Source of the DNA: Streptomyces caniferus
Lineage (GTDB): Bacteria > Actinomycetota > Actinomycetes > Streptomycetales > Streptomycetaceae
Reading direction: 5' to 3'
DNA: 64,000 bases
Assembly (NCBI RefSeq): GCF_009811555.1
Contig: NZ_BLIN01000005.1
Span: forward strand, 4,163,501-4,227,500
Under the pieces are notes generated by a model. It was not told the origin of the DNA. It saw only the letters and a list, made by a program, of their open reading frames with translations, and ran no database searches. Made by a program: the position numbers and the translations under genes. Shown one piece after another: positions 26,463 to 35,315 of the stretch (the first letter of the stretch is position 1; each line of letters begins with the position of its first letter).

Positions 26463-28037
26463 TCACGCCCCCTCGGCCGGTCTCCCCGGTCGCCCCGGCC
26501 CGCCGGCCCCCGGCAGCCGCCCCTCCCCCCGGGCCCTGGTCTCGCCCGGATCCAGCGGCGGGGCGCTCACCCCGCAGTGGTAGGTCGTCTCCGCATGGCA
26601 CGGCTCCACGGCACCCGGCTCGGGGCGCAGGACGTTGGTGCGTACGGTGAGCAGGGCGATCAGCGCGCCGATCACCAGGATGCCCGCGCACAGCGGCATG
26701 GCGCGCCGGAAGGCCGCGCCGAATTCGTCCGCCGAACGGTAGGCCTCCGGGCCGATGCCCGCCAGCAGCGGCAGCGCGGCCACCGCCATCAGGCTCGCGG
26801 CCCGCGCCGCCGCGTTGTTGATGCCGCTGGCCAGGCCCGCCCGGTCCACGTCCACCGACGCCAGCACGGTCGAGGTGAGCGGCGCGACCAGGGTCACCAT
26901 CCCCGCGCCCAGCACCACCAGCGCGGGCAGCACGTCGGCGAAGTAGGCGGCGCCCCGGCCCACCCGCAGCATCAGCAGCATCCCGCCGGCACACAGCAGC
27001 GGTCCGACGGTGAGCGGAATGCGCGGCCCGATGCGCTGGCCCAGCTCTCCGGAGCGGGCGGACAGCAGCAGCATCAGCAGCGTGGTGGGCAGCAGCGCGG
27101 TACCGGCCTGCAGCGCCGAGTACCCCACCACGACCTGGAGCTGGAGGACCGCCAGGAAGAAGAAGCCGCCGAACGCGGCGTAGACGCACACCGTCACCGC
27201 GTTGACGGCCGAGAACAGCCGGATGCCGAAGATGGCCGGGGGCAGCATCGGATCCGTCCGCCGTCGCTCGACAAGGACGAAGAGCACCCCCAGCAGCACC
27301 CCCGCCACCGCGGGCACGATCACGCCGGGCCCGGCGCCCCCGCCCGGTGCGGCGATCAGCGCATAGGTCACCCCGGCCAGCGCCAACGCGCCCAGCGCCG
27401 CACCCGGCACATCGAAGCCACGGCGCTCGCGGGCGTCCCGCTCCCGGGTCTCGGGCACGTGCCGCAGCGCCACCGGCACACACACCGCCGCCAGCGGCAC
27501 GTTCAGGAAGAACACCCAGCGCCAGCCGGCGCCGTCCACCAGCCAGCCCCCGATGAACGGGCCGACCGCCGCGGCCACGCCGCCGAGCCCGGACCAGGCG
27601 CCGACCGCCCGCGCCCGGTCGTCGGGGTGGAAGACGGCCTGGATCAGGGCCAGCGAGCCGGGGGTGAGCAGCGCCCCGCCGACGCCCTGCAGCGCCCGGG
27701 CGGCGATCAGCACCCCGGCGTTGGGCGCGAGCCCGCACAGCAGCGAGGCCGCGGCGAACCACACCACCCCGATCACGAACACCCGGCGCCGCCCGAAGCG
27801 GTCGCCGAGGGCGCCGCCCAGGAGGATCAGCGAGGAGAGGGTGAGCATGTAGGCGGTGACGGTCCACTGGAGGACCGCCAGATCCGCGTCGAGGTCCTCG
27901 CCGATCCTGGGCAGTGCGACATTGACGACGGTGCTGTCGAGCATCGCCATGCCGGACCCCAGCACGGCCGTCGCCAGCACCCATCGGCCCTGTGCCGAGG
28001 CCAGCCGGACCCCGCCGGGCGCGCTCGGTTCGCTCAT
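26463..28037 (-). CDS. MFS drug-efflux-type transporter (DHA2, 14 TM)
   Basis: This 524-residue protein has fourteen predicted membrane helices. The drug/H+ antiporter-2 motifs are LDSTVVNVALPRIGEDL (helix 1), GGALGDRFGRRRVFVIG (loop 2-3 motif A) and ARALQGVGGALLTPGSLALI (motif C-like), then AWSGLGGVAAAVGPFIGGWL. The last 60 residues are a soluble tail, rich in Gly and Arg and with two Cys, that looks poorly conserved. It probably exports a toxic compound with proton uptake. No regulator is adjacent. The ribosome site before ATG 28037 is weak. Confidence 0.92.
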   Translation of the reverse strand: MSEPSAPGGVRLASAQGRWVLATAVLGSGMAMLDSTVVNVALPRIGEDLDADLAVLQWTVTAYMLTLSSLILLGGALGDRFGRRRVFVIGVVWFAAASLLCGLAPNAGVLIAARALQGVGGALLTPGSLALIQAVFHPDDRARAVGAWSGLGGVAAAVGPFIGGWLVDGAGWRWVFFLNVPLAAVCVPVALRHVPETRERDARERRGFDVPGAALGALALAGVTYALIAAPGGGAGPGVIVPAVAGVLLGVLFVLVERRRTDPMLPPAIFGIRLFSAVNAVTVCVYAAFGGFFFLAVLQLQVVVGYSALQAGTALLPTTLLMLLLSARSGELGQRIGPRIPLTVGPLLCAGGMLLMLRVGRGAAYFADVLPALVVLGAGMVTLVAPLTSTVLASVDVDRAGLASGINNAAARAASLMAVAALPLLAGIGPEAYRSADEFGAAFRRAMPLCAGILVIGALIALLTVRTNVLRPEPGAVEPCHAETTYHCGVSAPPLDPGETRARGEGRLPGAGGPGRPGRPAEGA

Positions 28038-28113
28038 ACCGCGAGCATGCCCGTATCCGCTCCCGCTCGCCCGCCTGAGCCACCCGGCGGTCCAGGTGTC
28101 CGGGCACGCAGAA

Positions 28114-28141
28114 GGCTCCGCATCCCGGCGGATGCGGAGCC
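28114..28141 (-). terminator. Terminator of fba
   Basis: Perfect arms GGCTCCGCATCC (28114-28125) and GGATGCGGAGCC (28130-28141) close a CGGC loop, 38 bases past the fba stop on the minus strand. Confidence 0.85.
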
Positions 28142-28179
28142 CTGTGCGCAGCGGGACCGGCCGTGCGGCCGGTCCGCGG

Positions 28180-29202
28180 TTACTTGATCTTGGTGCCGGT
28201 GGAGCGCAGGTTCTCGCAGGCCTGGGTGACGCGCTGCGCCATCCCGGCCTCGGCCAGCTTGCCCCAGCTGCGCGGGTCGTAGGCCTTCTTGTTGCCGACC
28301 TCGCCGTCGACCTTCAGCACACCGTCGTAGTTGCGGAACATGTGGTCCGCGACCGGGCGGGTGAAGGCGTACTGGGTGTCGGTGTCCAGGTTCATCTTGA
28401 CCACGCCGTTCTCCAGCGCGGTGGCGATCTCCTCGGCGGTGGAGCCGGAGCCGCCGTGGAAGACGAAGTCGAAGGGGGCGGACGTGCCGTACTTGGCGCC
28501 GACGCCCTCCTGCAGGTCCTTCAGCAGCTCGGGACGGAGCACTACGTTGCCCGGCTTGTAGACGCCGTGGACGTTGCCGAAGGAGGCGGCGAGCAGGTAG
28601 CGGCCCTTCTCGCCCAGGCCCAGCGCCTCGGCGGTGCGCAGCGCGTCGTCGACCGTGGTGTAGAGCTCGTCGTTGATCTCGTGGGTGACGCCGTCCTCCT
28701 CGCCACCGGTCGGGGTGATCTCGACCTCGAGGATGATCTTGGCGGCGGCGGCCTTGGCCAGCAGCTCCTGGCCGATGGCCAGGTTGTCGGCCAGGTTCTC
28801 GGCCGAGCCGTCCCACATGTGGGACTGGAACAGCGGGTTCTGGCCCTTGGCGACGCGCTCCGCGGAGATGTCCAGCAGCGGGCGTACGTAGCCGTCGAGC
28901 TTGTCCTTGGGGCAGTGGTCGGTGTGCAGCGCGACGGTGACGTCGTACTTCTCGGCCACGACGTGCGCGAACTCGGCGAGCGCGACCGCGCCGGTCACCA
29001 TGTCCTTGTTGTACTGGCCGCCCAGGAACTCCGCACCACCGGTGGAGATCTGGATGATGCCGTCGCTCTGCGCCTCGGCGAACCCACGCAGCGCGGCGTG
29101 CAGCGTCTGCGTCGAGGTGACGTTGATGGCCGGGTAGGCGAACTTTCCTGCCTTCGCCCGGTCGAGCATCTCGTTGTAGACCTCGGGGGTTGCGATGGGC
29201 AT
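28180..29202 (-). CDS. fba: Class II fructose-bisphosphate aldolase
   Basis: This zinc-dependent aldolase interconverts fructose 1,6-bisphosphate with GAP and DHAP in glycolysis and gluconeogenesis. The 340-residue protein has VALHTDHCPKDKLDGYVRPL with a catalytic Asp and zinc His. The second family signature is ILEVEITPTGGEEDGV, and a zinc-ligand Glu/His region follows. LLAASFGNVHGVYKPGN and the phosphate-binding VFHGGSGSTAEEIATALENG come next, then a KMNLDTDTQYAFTRPV strand. ATG 29202 follows AAGGAG. Confidence 0.97.
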   Translation of the reverse strand: MPIATPEVYNEMLDRAKAGKFAYPAINVTSTQTLHAALRGFAEAQSDGIIQISTGGAEFLGGQYNKDMVTGAVALAEFAHVVAEKYDVTVALHTDHCPKDKLDGYVRPLLDISAERVAKGQNPLFQSHMWDGSAENLADNLAIGQELLAKAAAAKIILEVEITPTGGEEDGVTHEINDELYTTVDDALRTAEALGLGEKGRYLLAASFGNVHGVYKPGNVVLRPELLKDLQEGVGAKYGTSAPFDFVFHGGSGSTAEEIATALENGVVKMNLDTDTQYAFTRPVADHMFRNYDGVLKVDGEVGNKKAYDPRSWGKLAEAGMAQRVTQACENLRSTGTKIK

Positions 29203-29325
29203 CTGTCCGCTCCTTAGGTGTGCGGGTGTGCTTTCTTGGCCCTGACCAGGGGGCGAGGACTTCGCCGAGCACATCTTCCCAGACTCGGCCGTTTGCTCCA
29301 CATCCCGCGCCCGGCTGTCCCGCAG

Positions 29326-29363
29326 TGTGGGCGGCCGGTTTCACGTGAAACCAGCCGCCCACA
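29326..29363 (-). terminator. Hairpin enclosing parS, probable pyrE terminator
   Basis: Arms TGTGGGCGGC (29326-29335) and GCCGCCCACA (29354-29363) flank the palindromic parS core, so the whole 38 bases can fold into one long hairpin. It lies about 57 bases after the pyrE stop on the minus strand. Termination is the likely RNA-level role. Confidence 0.6.
29338..29351. promoter_or_regulatory. parS: parS site (ParB binding)
   Basis: GTTTCACGTGAAAC is a perfect match to the Streptomyces parS core bound by ParB during chromosome segregation. In Streptomyces these sites cluster around oriC, so this window should lie within a few hundred kilobases of the origin. The site sits in the loop region of a hairpin between pyrE and fba. 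Confidence 0.92.
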
Positions 29364-29419
29364 GGAAAAGCCGCAGTTCAGCGCCGCTTTCCGGATGCTG
29401 CGCAATCCGAGGCCCGAGG

Positions 29420-29962
29420 TCAGCCCAGGCCCAGGTCGCCGAGCTGGTAGCCGGTGATGTAAGGGAGCCCTGCCTCGGCGATGGCCGACGCCGCACCCCG
29501 GTCGACGATCGTTGCCACCGCAACGACCTCGGCGCCCGCCTCGCGCGCCGCCTCGACCGCGGTCAGCGGGGAGCCGCCGGTGGTGGAGGTGTCCTCGACG
29601 ATCAGGACCCGGCGGCCCGTGATGTCCGGACCCTCGATACGGCGCTGCATACCGTGCGCCTTCTGCGCCTTGCGGACCACGAACGCGTCCAGCCGGCCGC
29701 CGCGCGCCGCGGAGGCGTGCAGCATCGAGGTCGCGACCGGGTCGGCACCGAGCGTCAGCCCGCCGACCGCGTCGTAGTCCAGATCGGCGGTGATCTCCAG
29801 CATCAGCTGACCGACCAGCGGCGCGGCCTCGCCGTCCAGGGTGATCCGACGCAGGTCGATGTAGTAGTCGGCCTCCTTGCCGGAGGAAAGCGTCACCTTG
29901 CCGTGCACCACGGCCTTGTCCTTGATCTGCTGCAGCAGCTCGCCGCGCACGTCGTCACTCAT
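29420..29962 (-). CDS. pyrE: Orotate phosphoribosyltransferase
   Basis: This enzyme converts orotate and PRPP to OMP in pyrimidine synthesis. The 180-residue protein has KVTLSSGKEADYYIDLRRIT at the N-terminus and a central GGLTLGADPVATSMLHAS. VVRKAQKAHGMQRRIEG is the catalytic flexible loop, and the PRPP signature is RRVLIVEDTSTTGGSPLTAV. ATG 29962 is used; an in-frame GTG lies two codons upstream. The start is 11 bases from the stop of the epimerase-like gene upstream, so the two are probably co-transcribed. Confidence 0.96.
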   Translation of the reverse strand: MSDDVRGELLQQIKDKAVVHGKVTLSSGKEADYYIDLRRITLDGEAAPLVGQLMLEITADLDYDAVGGLTLGADPVATSMLHASAARGGRLDAFVVRKAQKAHGMQRRIEGPDITGRRVLIVEDTSTTGGSPLTAVEAAREAGAEVVAVATIVDRGAASAIAEAGLPYITGYQLGDLGLG

Positions 29963-29972
29963 GCGCACGAGC

Positions 29973-30836
29973 TTAGGCGGTGCCCTGCGACAGGTTCCGC
30001 CAGCTCCAGGTCATGGAGACCTCCAGCGGATCGATGGGCGTGACCAGGCGCGGCCGGGTGTTGAGACCGTTCGGCGGACCGGACTGCGGCTCGACGCAGA
30101 CCGCGGCCTCCTGCTCGTCATAGACCACGACCCACTCGGCGCGGCTGCTGACCGTCAGCTCCAGCCGGCCCGGCCAGGTGAGAGTGGCCTCGCCCCCCTG
30201 CGGCATCCCGAAGCAGTCGTCCCAGGGCCCTGGCTGCGGCGCGATCCGCCGGCCGGTCGGGAGGTGGTCGTCGCCCCGCTCCTCCTGCCATTCGGGGGTG
30301 AAGTCGAGGCGGACGTCCTCGCCTCCCTCACCGAGGTTCCGCAGGAACCAGGGGTGCCATCCGGCCTGCGCGGGGAAGGAGTCGCCGGTCGCCTCGACGC
30401 CCATGGTGAGGGTCAGCGAGCCGCCGTCCGCGGCCAGTTCGACGAGCTGGGTGACCCGTCCCGGGTACGGCCAGGGCGCCGCCGGATCGGCGAGGTCATA
30501 GGTGAAGACCGCCTCGGTGGCGCTCGAACGCGCGGTGCGCCAGCGGAGGTTGCGGCCGGTGCCGTGGATGGCGTGCGGTGCGGCGTTGAGGGGCATCTGG
30601 TGCAGCTCGGCCCCGTTGCGGAACTGCCCGTGCTCGATCCGGCCGCACCACGGGACCATCGGGAAGCAGCCGTACTTGTCGCCCTGCCGCAGCAGCTCCG
30701 TACCGCCGACGCGCAGGCCGGCGATCCGGCAGCCGTGGTCCGGACGGACGGTCAGTTCGGTGTCCCCCGCGGCCAGCCGGACGCCGGGTGACGCCTGCGC
30801 GGGAGCGGCGTTCTGCGTGGTGTCGTCGGTACTCAC
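29973..30836 (-). CDS. Aldose 1-epimerase-like protein
   Basis: This 287-residue galactose-mutarotase-fold protein has a beta-sandwich pattern throughout. The N-terminal strand VRPDHGCRIAGLRVGGTELL is followed by GCFPMVPWCGRIEHGQFRNG with the substrate-binding Arg. LNAAPHAIHGTGRNLRW supplies the catalytic His of the family, QAGWHPWFLRNLG a second His, and VCVEPQSGPPNGLNTRPR the glutamate region near the C-terminus. It could act on a free sugar or a sugar phosphate. The GTG at 30836 has a distant AGGG. It precedes pyrE by 11 bases. Confidence 0.88.
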   Translation of the reverse strand: MSTDDTTQNAAPAQASPGVRLAAGDTELTVRPDHGCRIAGLRVGGTELLRQGDKYGCFPMVPWCGRIEHGQFRNGAELHQMPLNAAPHAIHGTGRNLRWRTARSSATEAVFTYDLADPAAPWPYPGRVTQLVELAADGGSLTLTMGVEATGDSFPAQAGWHPWFLRNLGEGGEDVRLDFTPEWQEERGDDHLPTGRRIAPQPGPWDDCFGMPQGGEATLTWPGRLELTVSSRAEWVVVYDEQEAAVCVEPQSGPPNGLNTRPRLVTPIDPLEVSMTWSWRNLSQGTA

Positions 30837-30910
30837 GGGACGACCCTAACGGTGCACCGGCGCCCGGCGCGGGACGCCGGGAGGGGCACGGACCGCGGGT
30901 GAACGCCGGG

Positions 30911-31843
30911 TCAGCGCCGTCGGCGCAGCACCCGGCCGACGACCACGGCGGACGCCAGCACCACCGCGGCGGCGGGCGCCGCCCAGCGCAGGACCGCCGA
31001 GGTGCCGTTCGGTTCGGGCGCGGGCACCGGCGCGTACCGTCCGCGCGGCGGCGCGTGGTCGACCTCCTCCGCACTGCGCCCGATCATCGTCCGGCGGGCG
31101 TGCGCGGCCTCGGCCGGGGCGAGGTCGTCCGCCTCGTGGCCGTAGGCGTGCTCGGGGTGCAGATCGCGCGCCGCGTGGAACGCGTCATCGGCGTCCCCCG
31201 CATCGAGGTCCTCGACGCCCTCGGCCTCGTCGCCGATGCCCGCCGCCCCCGCGTCCGCGTCGCCGCCCGGAGCCTTCGCCGACGGCGGCACCTCGGTGTC
31301 GGACGCGGCCGGTCCGGCCGCCTCGGCCGCGCTCTTCGCCGGACCGTCCGCACCGGCCTGACCCGCCACCGGCCGCTGCCGCAGATCGGCCGCGAGGTTC
31401 TCCGCGAAGCGGTCCAGCAGCCGGCGGCCGGCGGTTTCGGCGGCCTGGTCGCCGGCCTCGGCGAGCCGGCCGTCGCCGTGGACCGTGCCGGAGCAGGTCA
31501 GCGTCGTACCGGGACCGGGCTCGGTGGCCGGGGAGAGCCGGACGGCCAGGGTCAGTGCGACCGAGCCGTCGCCCCGCGCCTCGGTGCCCTTCGCCTCGAC
31601 GGTCACCGCCGGGTCCGCACCGGCGTCGCCGGGTCCGTCGTCCGCGGCCGCACTCACCGTCAGCGTCCCGCGGTAGGTGATGGTGGAGCTGCCGATGCGC
31701 AGCCGCAGCCGGCCCACCGGGGACCGGGGGGCCGCATCGGCGTCGAGCTGGACACCCGGGACACAGCGCGCCACCCGCTCCGGCTCGGTGAGCGCCTGCC
31801 GCACGGTCCCGACGGGAAACGGAACGTACACCTCATGCTCCAT
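30911..31843 (-). CDS. CoxG/SRPBCC-domain membrane-anchored protein
   Basis: This protein has 310 residues. The first 150 form a START-like SRPBCC domain of the CO-dehydrogenase subunit G type (MEHEVYVPFPVGTVRQALTE and CVPGVQLDADA, then a GRLRLRIGSSTITYRGTLTV strand series). A long acidic Ala/Gly/Asp-rich linker (about 155-250) follows, and a C-terminal membrane helix (LRWAAPAAAVVLASAVVVGR) ends in a basic tail. This order places the lipid-binding-like domain in the cytoplasm on a flexible tether. The ATG at 31843 is chosen because the family begins there. No molybdoenzyme genes are adjacent. Confidence 0.85.
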   Translation of the reverse strand: MEHEVYVPFPVGTVRQALTEPERVARCVPGVQLDADAAPRSPVGRLRLRIGSSTITYRGTLTVSAAADDGPGDAGADPAVTVEAKGTEARGDGSVALTLAVRLSPATEPGPGTTLTCSGTVHGDGRLAEAGDQAAETAGRRLLDRFAENLAADLRQRPVAGQAGADGPAKSAAEAAGPAASDTEVPPSAKAPGGDADAGAAGIGDEAEGVEDLDAGDADDAFHAARDLHPEHAYGHEADDLAPAEAAHARRTMIGRSAEEVDHAPPRGRYAPVPAPEPNGTSAVLRWAAPAAAVVLASAVVVGRVLRRRR

Positions 31844-31976
31844 GACATGGGAGCCTACCCAGCACCCCCGCACCCCGTGCCGCCCACACAGAACTTTCTG
31901 CGCGGGCGGCCCCGGACCCGCACCGCACCGGCCACCGCCGCGCCCTGCCCCGTACCGACCCGCCCGGCCCGCCCGT

Positions 31977-33728
31977 TCAGTCGAGATAGCGCGGATGCAT
32001 CAGCGTCGACGGCGGCAGCCCGGACATCCGGTCGCGGGCCTCCCCGCGCCGTCCGGCCTGCAGCTCCCCCCGGCTGAGACCGGCGGGCGGCGGCGCATCG
32101 GAGGCCAGGCCGAACCGCGGCCGGTGCCGCGCGGCCAGCACGAAGCCCCAGTACCGGCCCCCGTCGGCGGCCGGTGCCACGGCGGGGCCCGGCGCCGCGT
32201 CCGGGGCCGGTACCGGGGCTTCGTCCACCGGTGGCCGGGGGCGGGCGACGCGGTCCGGGCCGCCGTAGAACGACGCGGGCCGGCCGGCCAGGCGGTACGG
32301 CACGGTCGCCAGGCCCACCGACCGGACCGTCGAGTCCACCGTCCAGAACAGCCGCGCCCGGTCGACCGGCGGCCCGGCGTGCACCACCAGCCGTCCCCCG
32401 GGCGCCAGCAGCCGTGCCGCGAGGCCGTAGAACTCCTGCGAGTAGAGCTTGGTGCACGCGGCGATCCCGGGGTCGGGAAGGTCCGAGACGATGACGTCGT
32501 ACGGCGCCGGCCGCCGGCCGCGGCCGCGCAGGCCCTGCTGCCGCAGCCAGTCGAAGGCGTCGGCGGTCACCACCCGCACCCGCGGATCGCCGAGCGAGTG
32601 GTGGTTGAGGCGGGAGAGGCCGGGGTCGGTGCGCGCGAGCCGCAGGACACCGGGGTCGAGTTCGACGACGGTCACCGAGCGGACCGAGCGGTGGCGGAGG
32701 ATCTCGCGCACCGCGAGGCCGTCGCCGCCGCCGAGGACCAGCACCCGGCCGTGCGGGCCGCCCGCCATCGCCGGATGGACCAGCGCTTCGTGGTAGCGGT
32801 ACTCGGTCTCCGCGCTCACCCGGAGCCGGCCGTCCAGATACAGCGCCAGCGGTCCGCCTAAACCTTTCCTCCCCCGCCCCGCACCGGCTCCGGCACCCGT
32901 GCCGCCGGTCATCACCACTTCCTGGATGCCGGTCTGCACCGCGACCCGCGCCGAGGAGCCGTACACCGCCTGCCGGGCGGCCCGTTCGAACGGCGTGGCC
33001 AGCACCACGCCCGCGGCCAGCAGCGCGAGGACCAGGGCGTTGGCGGCGAGCAGCGCCCAGCGGGCACGGGCGCTCAGGTCCTCGCGGAAGAGCCACAGCA
33101 CCAGTACGCCGCCGGCCACCGCGTTGACACCGCCGGTGAGCAGGGCGCCGGTCAGCTGGCCGAAGCCCGGCAGCAGCAGAAAGGGAAAGGCCAGGCCGCC
33201 GACGAGCGCGCCGACATAGTCCGCGGCGAAGAGGTCGGCGACCGCGCCGCCCGCGTCCTGCCGGCGCACCCGCTGGATCAGCGTCATCAACAGCGGCACC
33301 TCGGCGCCGATCAGGATGCCGATGGCCAGGGAGAAGCCGACGAGCGCGGAGCGGGACTGGCCGAACCAGGCGAAGCAGGCGTAGAGCGCCATCGCGGAGC
33401 TGCCGCCGACCAGCGCCAGACCGGCCTCGACCGCGCCGAAGCCGACCGCCGCCCGGCAGCGCAGCCGCTTGGCGAGCAGCGCGCCGACGCCCATCGCGAA
33501 GACCATGACGGACAGCACGACGGACGCCTGGGTGACGGAGTCGCCGACCAAGTAGGTGGCCAGCGCGACCAGTTCGAGTTCGTAGACCAGGCCGCAGGCG
33601 GCACACACGAAGACGACGGCGAGGACGAGCAGCCGGCCGAGCCCGGCCGGCACGGGCAGTCGCGCCGGCGTCATGGCCTCCGGCGGCCCGGGGACGCCGG
33701 TGAGAACGGGCTCTGGCGGGTCGATCAT
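31977..33728 (-). CDS. Membrane polyamine aminopropyltransferase (spermidine synthase-like)
   Basis: This 583-residue protein has two parts. Residues about 30-250 form seven or eight membrane helices with short loops ([20 protein letters not shown] at the start). Residues about 270-520 form an aminopropyltransferase domain. Its motifs are a substrate strand [23 protein letters not shown]/dcSAM-binding [45 protein letters not shown] and [11 protein letters not shown] with the catalytic Asp. Actinobacterial proteins of this type are called spermidine synthases, but their amine substrate is uncertain. A TAGCGT -10-like box ends about seven bases before the ATG, which suggests a leaderless transcript. 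It lies next to a DUF2617 gene, a known association. Confidence 0.88.
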   Translation of the reverse strand: MIDPPEPVLTGVPGPPEAMTPARLPVPAGLGRLLVLAVVFVCAACGLVYELELVALATYLVGDSVTQASVVLSVMVFAMGVGALLAKRLRCRAAVGFGAVEAGLALVGGSSAMALYACFAWFGQSRSALVGFSLAIGILIGAEVPLLMTLIQRVRRQDAGGAVADLFAADYVGALVGGLAFPFLLLPGFGQLTGALLTGGVNAVAGGVLVLWLFREDLSARARWALLAANALVLALLAAGVVLATPFERAARQAVYGSSARVAVQTGIQEVVMTGGTGAGAGAGRGRKGLGGPLALYLDGRLRVSAETEYRYHEALVHPAMAGGPHGRVLVLGGGDGLAVREILRHRSVRSVTVVELDPGVLRLARTDPGLSRLNHHSLGDPRVRVVTADAFDWLRQQGLRGRGRRPAPYDVIVSDLPDPGIAACTKLYSQEFYGLAARLLAPGGRLVVHAGPPVDRARLFWTVDSTVRSVGLATVPYRLAGRPASFYGGPDRVARPRPPVDEAPVPAPDAAPGPAVAPAADGGRYWGFVLAARHRPRFGLASDAPPPAGLSRGELQAGRRGEARDRMSGLPPSTLMHPRYLD

Positions 33729-33995
33729 AAAGTGAACGCTACGTGACGATTCCGTGGCTCTCCGTCACCCACACGAGTGCAGTCTGCGGGCCACACGGGC
33801 CAGTTGGGGTACCGCCCTCGCACGAGACGCGCAAAGCACCTCCGCACCACACCACCCAGTCGGGCCGCGCACACCACGCCGCCCACGCCCCGCCTGACAC
33901 CCATGCCCCGGCGCACAACCCGCCCGCACGCCCCTCGCGCCGCCCCTGCCCCACGCCCTCCTGCCGACCGGGACGGTCACTTTCGCCCGCGCCGG

Positions 33996-34517
33996 CTAGA
34001 CCGCCGCGACCGCCGCCCGTACGCCCACGCGGGTACGGGTGGCCACCAAGCGGCCCTCCTGCGGATACGCGTGCCAGGTCCGCCAGCGCACCTGCCCCTG
34101 CTGGCACTGCGCCAGCATCGCGGTGAAGGCGTGCGGCGAACCGGGGAACGTACCGGCAAGACCGTGCGGATGCTCGGCCACCAGCGCGAGCAATTCCTGT
34201 GCGCGCCCCGCGAACGAGCCACGCGACAGCGTCTCCACATGGGCGGCGAATTCGTATTCCCAGTCGCCTAGCCGCTTGGCCACGCCCAGCGGCAGCGGCG
34301 TGCTGCTGCCCGGCATGCAGGCGACGGTTTCGGAACAGGTGCCGCGCTCCTCTTCGAGAAGCACCTGATGAGAGGCGCCGAGCAGCCGCAACTGCAGTTG
34401 CGCACCGTGGAGTTGGAGATCGAGTACGGCAAGGGCCGGCAGGGGTTCCCTGCCCAGCGCCCAGGCCAGGTCGGAGGCACGGGTATCGGTGTACGCCGTC
34501 TGCAAAGTGGTGAGCAT
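33996..34517 (-). CDS. DUF2617 family protein
   Basis: This 173-residue cytoplasmic protein begins MLTTLQTAYTDTRASDLAWA, and LALLDLQLHGAQLQLRLLGA-like strands follow. It has CMPGSSTPLPLGVAKRLGDW and ends with WRTWHAYPQEGRLVATRTRV. The pattern matches DUF2617, which in actinobacteria accompanies the membrane spermidine synthase. Here it lies 267 bases upstream of that gene on the same strand. ATG 34517 has GGAG about nine bases ahead. Function is unknown, and a regulatory or accessory role to the synthase is only a context guess. Confidence 0.85.
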   Translation of the reverse strand: MLTTLQTAYTDTRASDLAWALGREPLPALAVLDLQLHGAQLQLRLLGASHQVLLEEERGTCSETVACMPGSSTPLPLGVAKRLGDWEYEFAAHVETLSRGSFAGRAQELLALVAEHPHGLAGTFPGSPHAFTAMLAQCQQGQVRWRTWHAYPQEGRLVATRTRVGVRAAVAAV

Positions 34518-34843
34518 GGGTCGGCTCCGCAAGCACGCAGTGGAATGGTGGGCCGGCCCGCCCGTTGAAGGCCAGGGAATATCCGCATGCCTGCCGGCTC
34601 GTGCCCACGTGGGATCGGAGAACGTGGGGGATTCTCCAGGGAGAGGGAATCATGAAAGCCCTGTCGCCCACAGCGCTTTTACCCATCTTCGCTGGGTTTC
34701 CATCCGCTCGGGGGCCCAGCAGTTCAGTTGTTCAACAACCAAGCGCCCAGCGGCTGTTGGTGCATTCACCAGCATCCGCCAGGCGCATATGCGGTAAGCA
34801 ACTCACCTTTTACACAAGTGGAGTTGGAGAGGCGGCCGTCGAC
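34518..34843. other. Intergenic region with an odd palindrome, DUF2617 side
   Basis: These 326 bases carry no convincing gene. They are less GC-rich than their neighbours between about 34640 and 34830. The palindrome GTTGTT-C-AACAAC lies at 34727-34739 and may be an operator for the minus-strand DUF2617 gene. A plus-strand frame with a good-looking AGGGAGAGGG/ATG at 34652 runs into the antisense of the Gly-rich gene and is not believed. Confidence 0.4.
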
Positions 34844-35116
34844 TCAGGAACCGCCGCCGCCACCGCAGCCGCCACCGCCACCACAGCTGCCGCCGCCACA
34901 GGAGGAACCTCCGCCACAGCCGCCGCCACCGTGGTGGCCACCGCCGTGGTGCCCGCCGCCCAGGCCCGAGCCCCCGTCGCCACCGGCCCACCAGCTGCCG
35001 CCGCCCGCGCTGCCGGAGAGCCGTCCGGAGCCCCGTCCGCCGGCGCCGCCCCGCGAGGCCAGGGCCACCAGGCCGATCACCCCTGCGCAGATCACCAGGA
35101 AAATCACGATCCCCAT
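34844..35116 (-). CDS. Small membrane protein with Gly/His/Cys-rich tail
   Basis: This 90-residue protein has one N-terminal membrane helix (MGIVIFLVICAGVIGLVALA). The rest is almost entirely Gly with Ser, paired His (GHHGGGHHGGGG) and five regularly spaced Cys (GCGGG, SSCGGGSCGG, GGCGGGG). Tails like this end the TIGR04222-type membrane proteins, but here the tail stands alone behind one helix. The His/Cys spacing would suit metal binding. ATG 35116 has GAGG four bases ahead. It precedes the DUF2617/spermidine-synthase pair on the same strand. Codon composition is forced by Gly content, so coding certainty is moderate. Confidence 0.6.
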   Translation of the reverse strand: MGIVIFLVICAGVIGLVALASRGGAGGRGSGRLSGSAGGGSWWAGGDGGSGLGGGHHGGGHHGGGGCGGGSSCGGGSCGGGGGCGGGGGS

Positions 35117-35315
35117 CTGCCTCACATTCCTTTCTTTCCCCCGAAGCGAGGCACCCGCTCCGTCCGGCGCCCGGTGCGCCGTTTCCGGCGCCGTCCCGCG
35201 CCGTGGCCGTCCTCGTCGACGGCCGTCACTGTCCTTTGTGCGGGGCTGATGCCCGGGCCCGGCGATCTCAAAGCACAGTTGAGGAACTCCAGAGGTTCGA
35301 CGGAGGATGGCGTCC

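Noticed and set aside
33729..33995. Possible small gene between the spermidine-synthase-like and DUF2617 genes
   Set aside because: All frames are Arg/Pro/His-rich with no ribosome site. It is treated as an intergenic region that may hold a promoter.
34652..34700. TTA-containing small plus-strand frame as a bldA-controlled gene
   Set aside because: The frame is not real (see 34565-36688), so the TTA codon has no regulatory meaning here.
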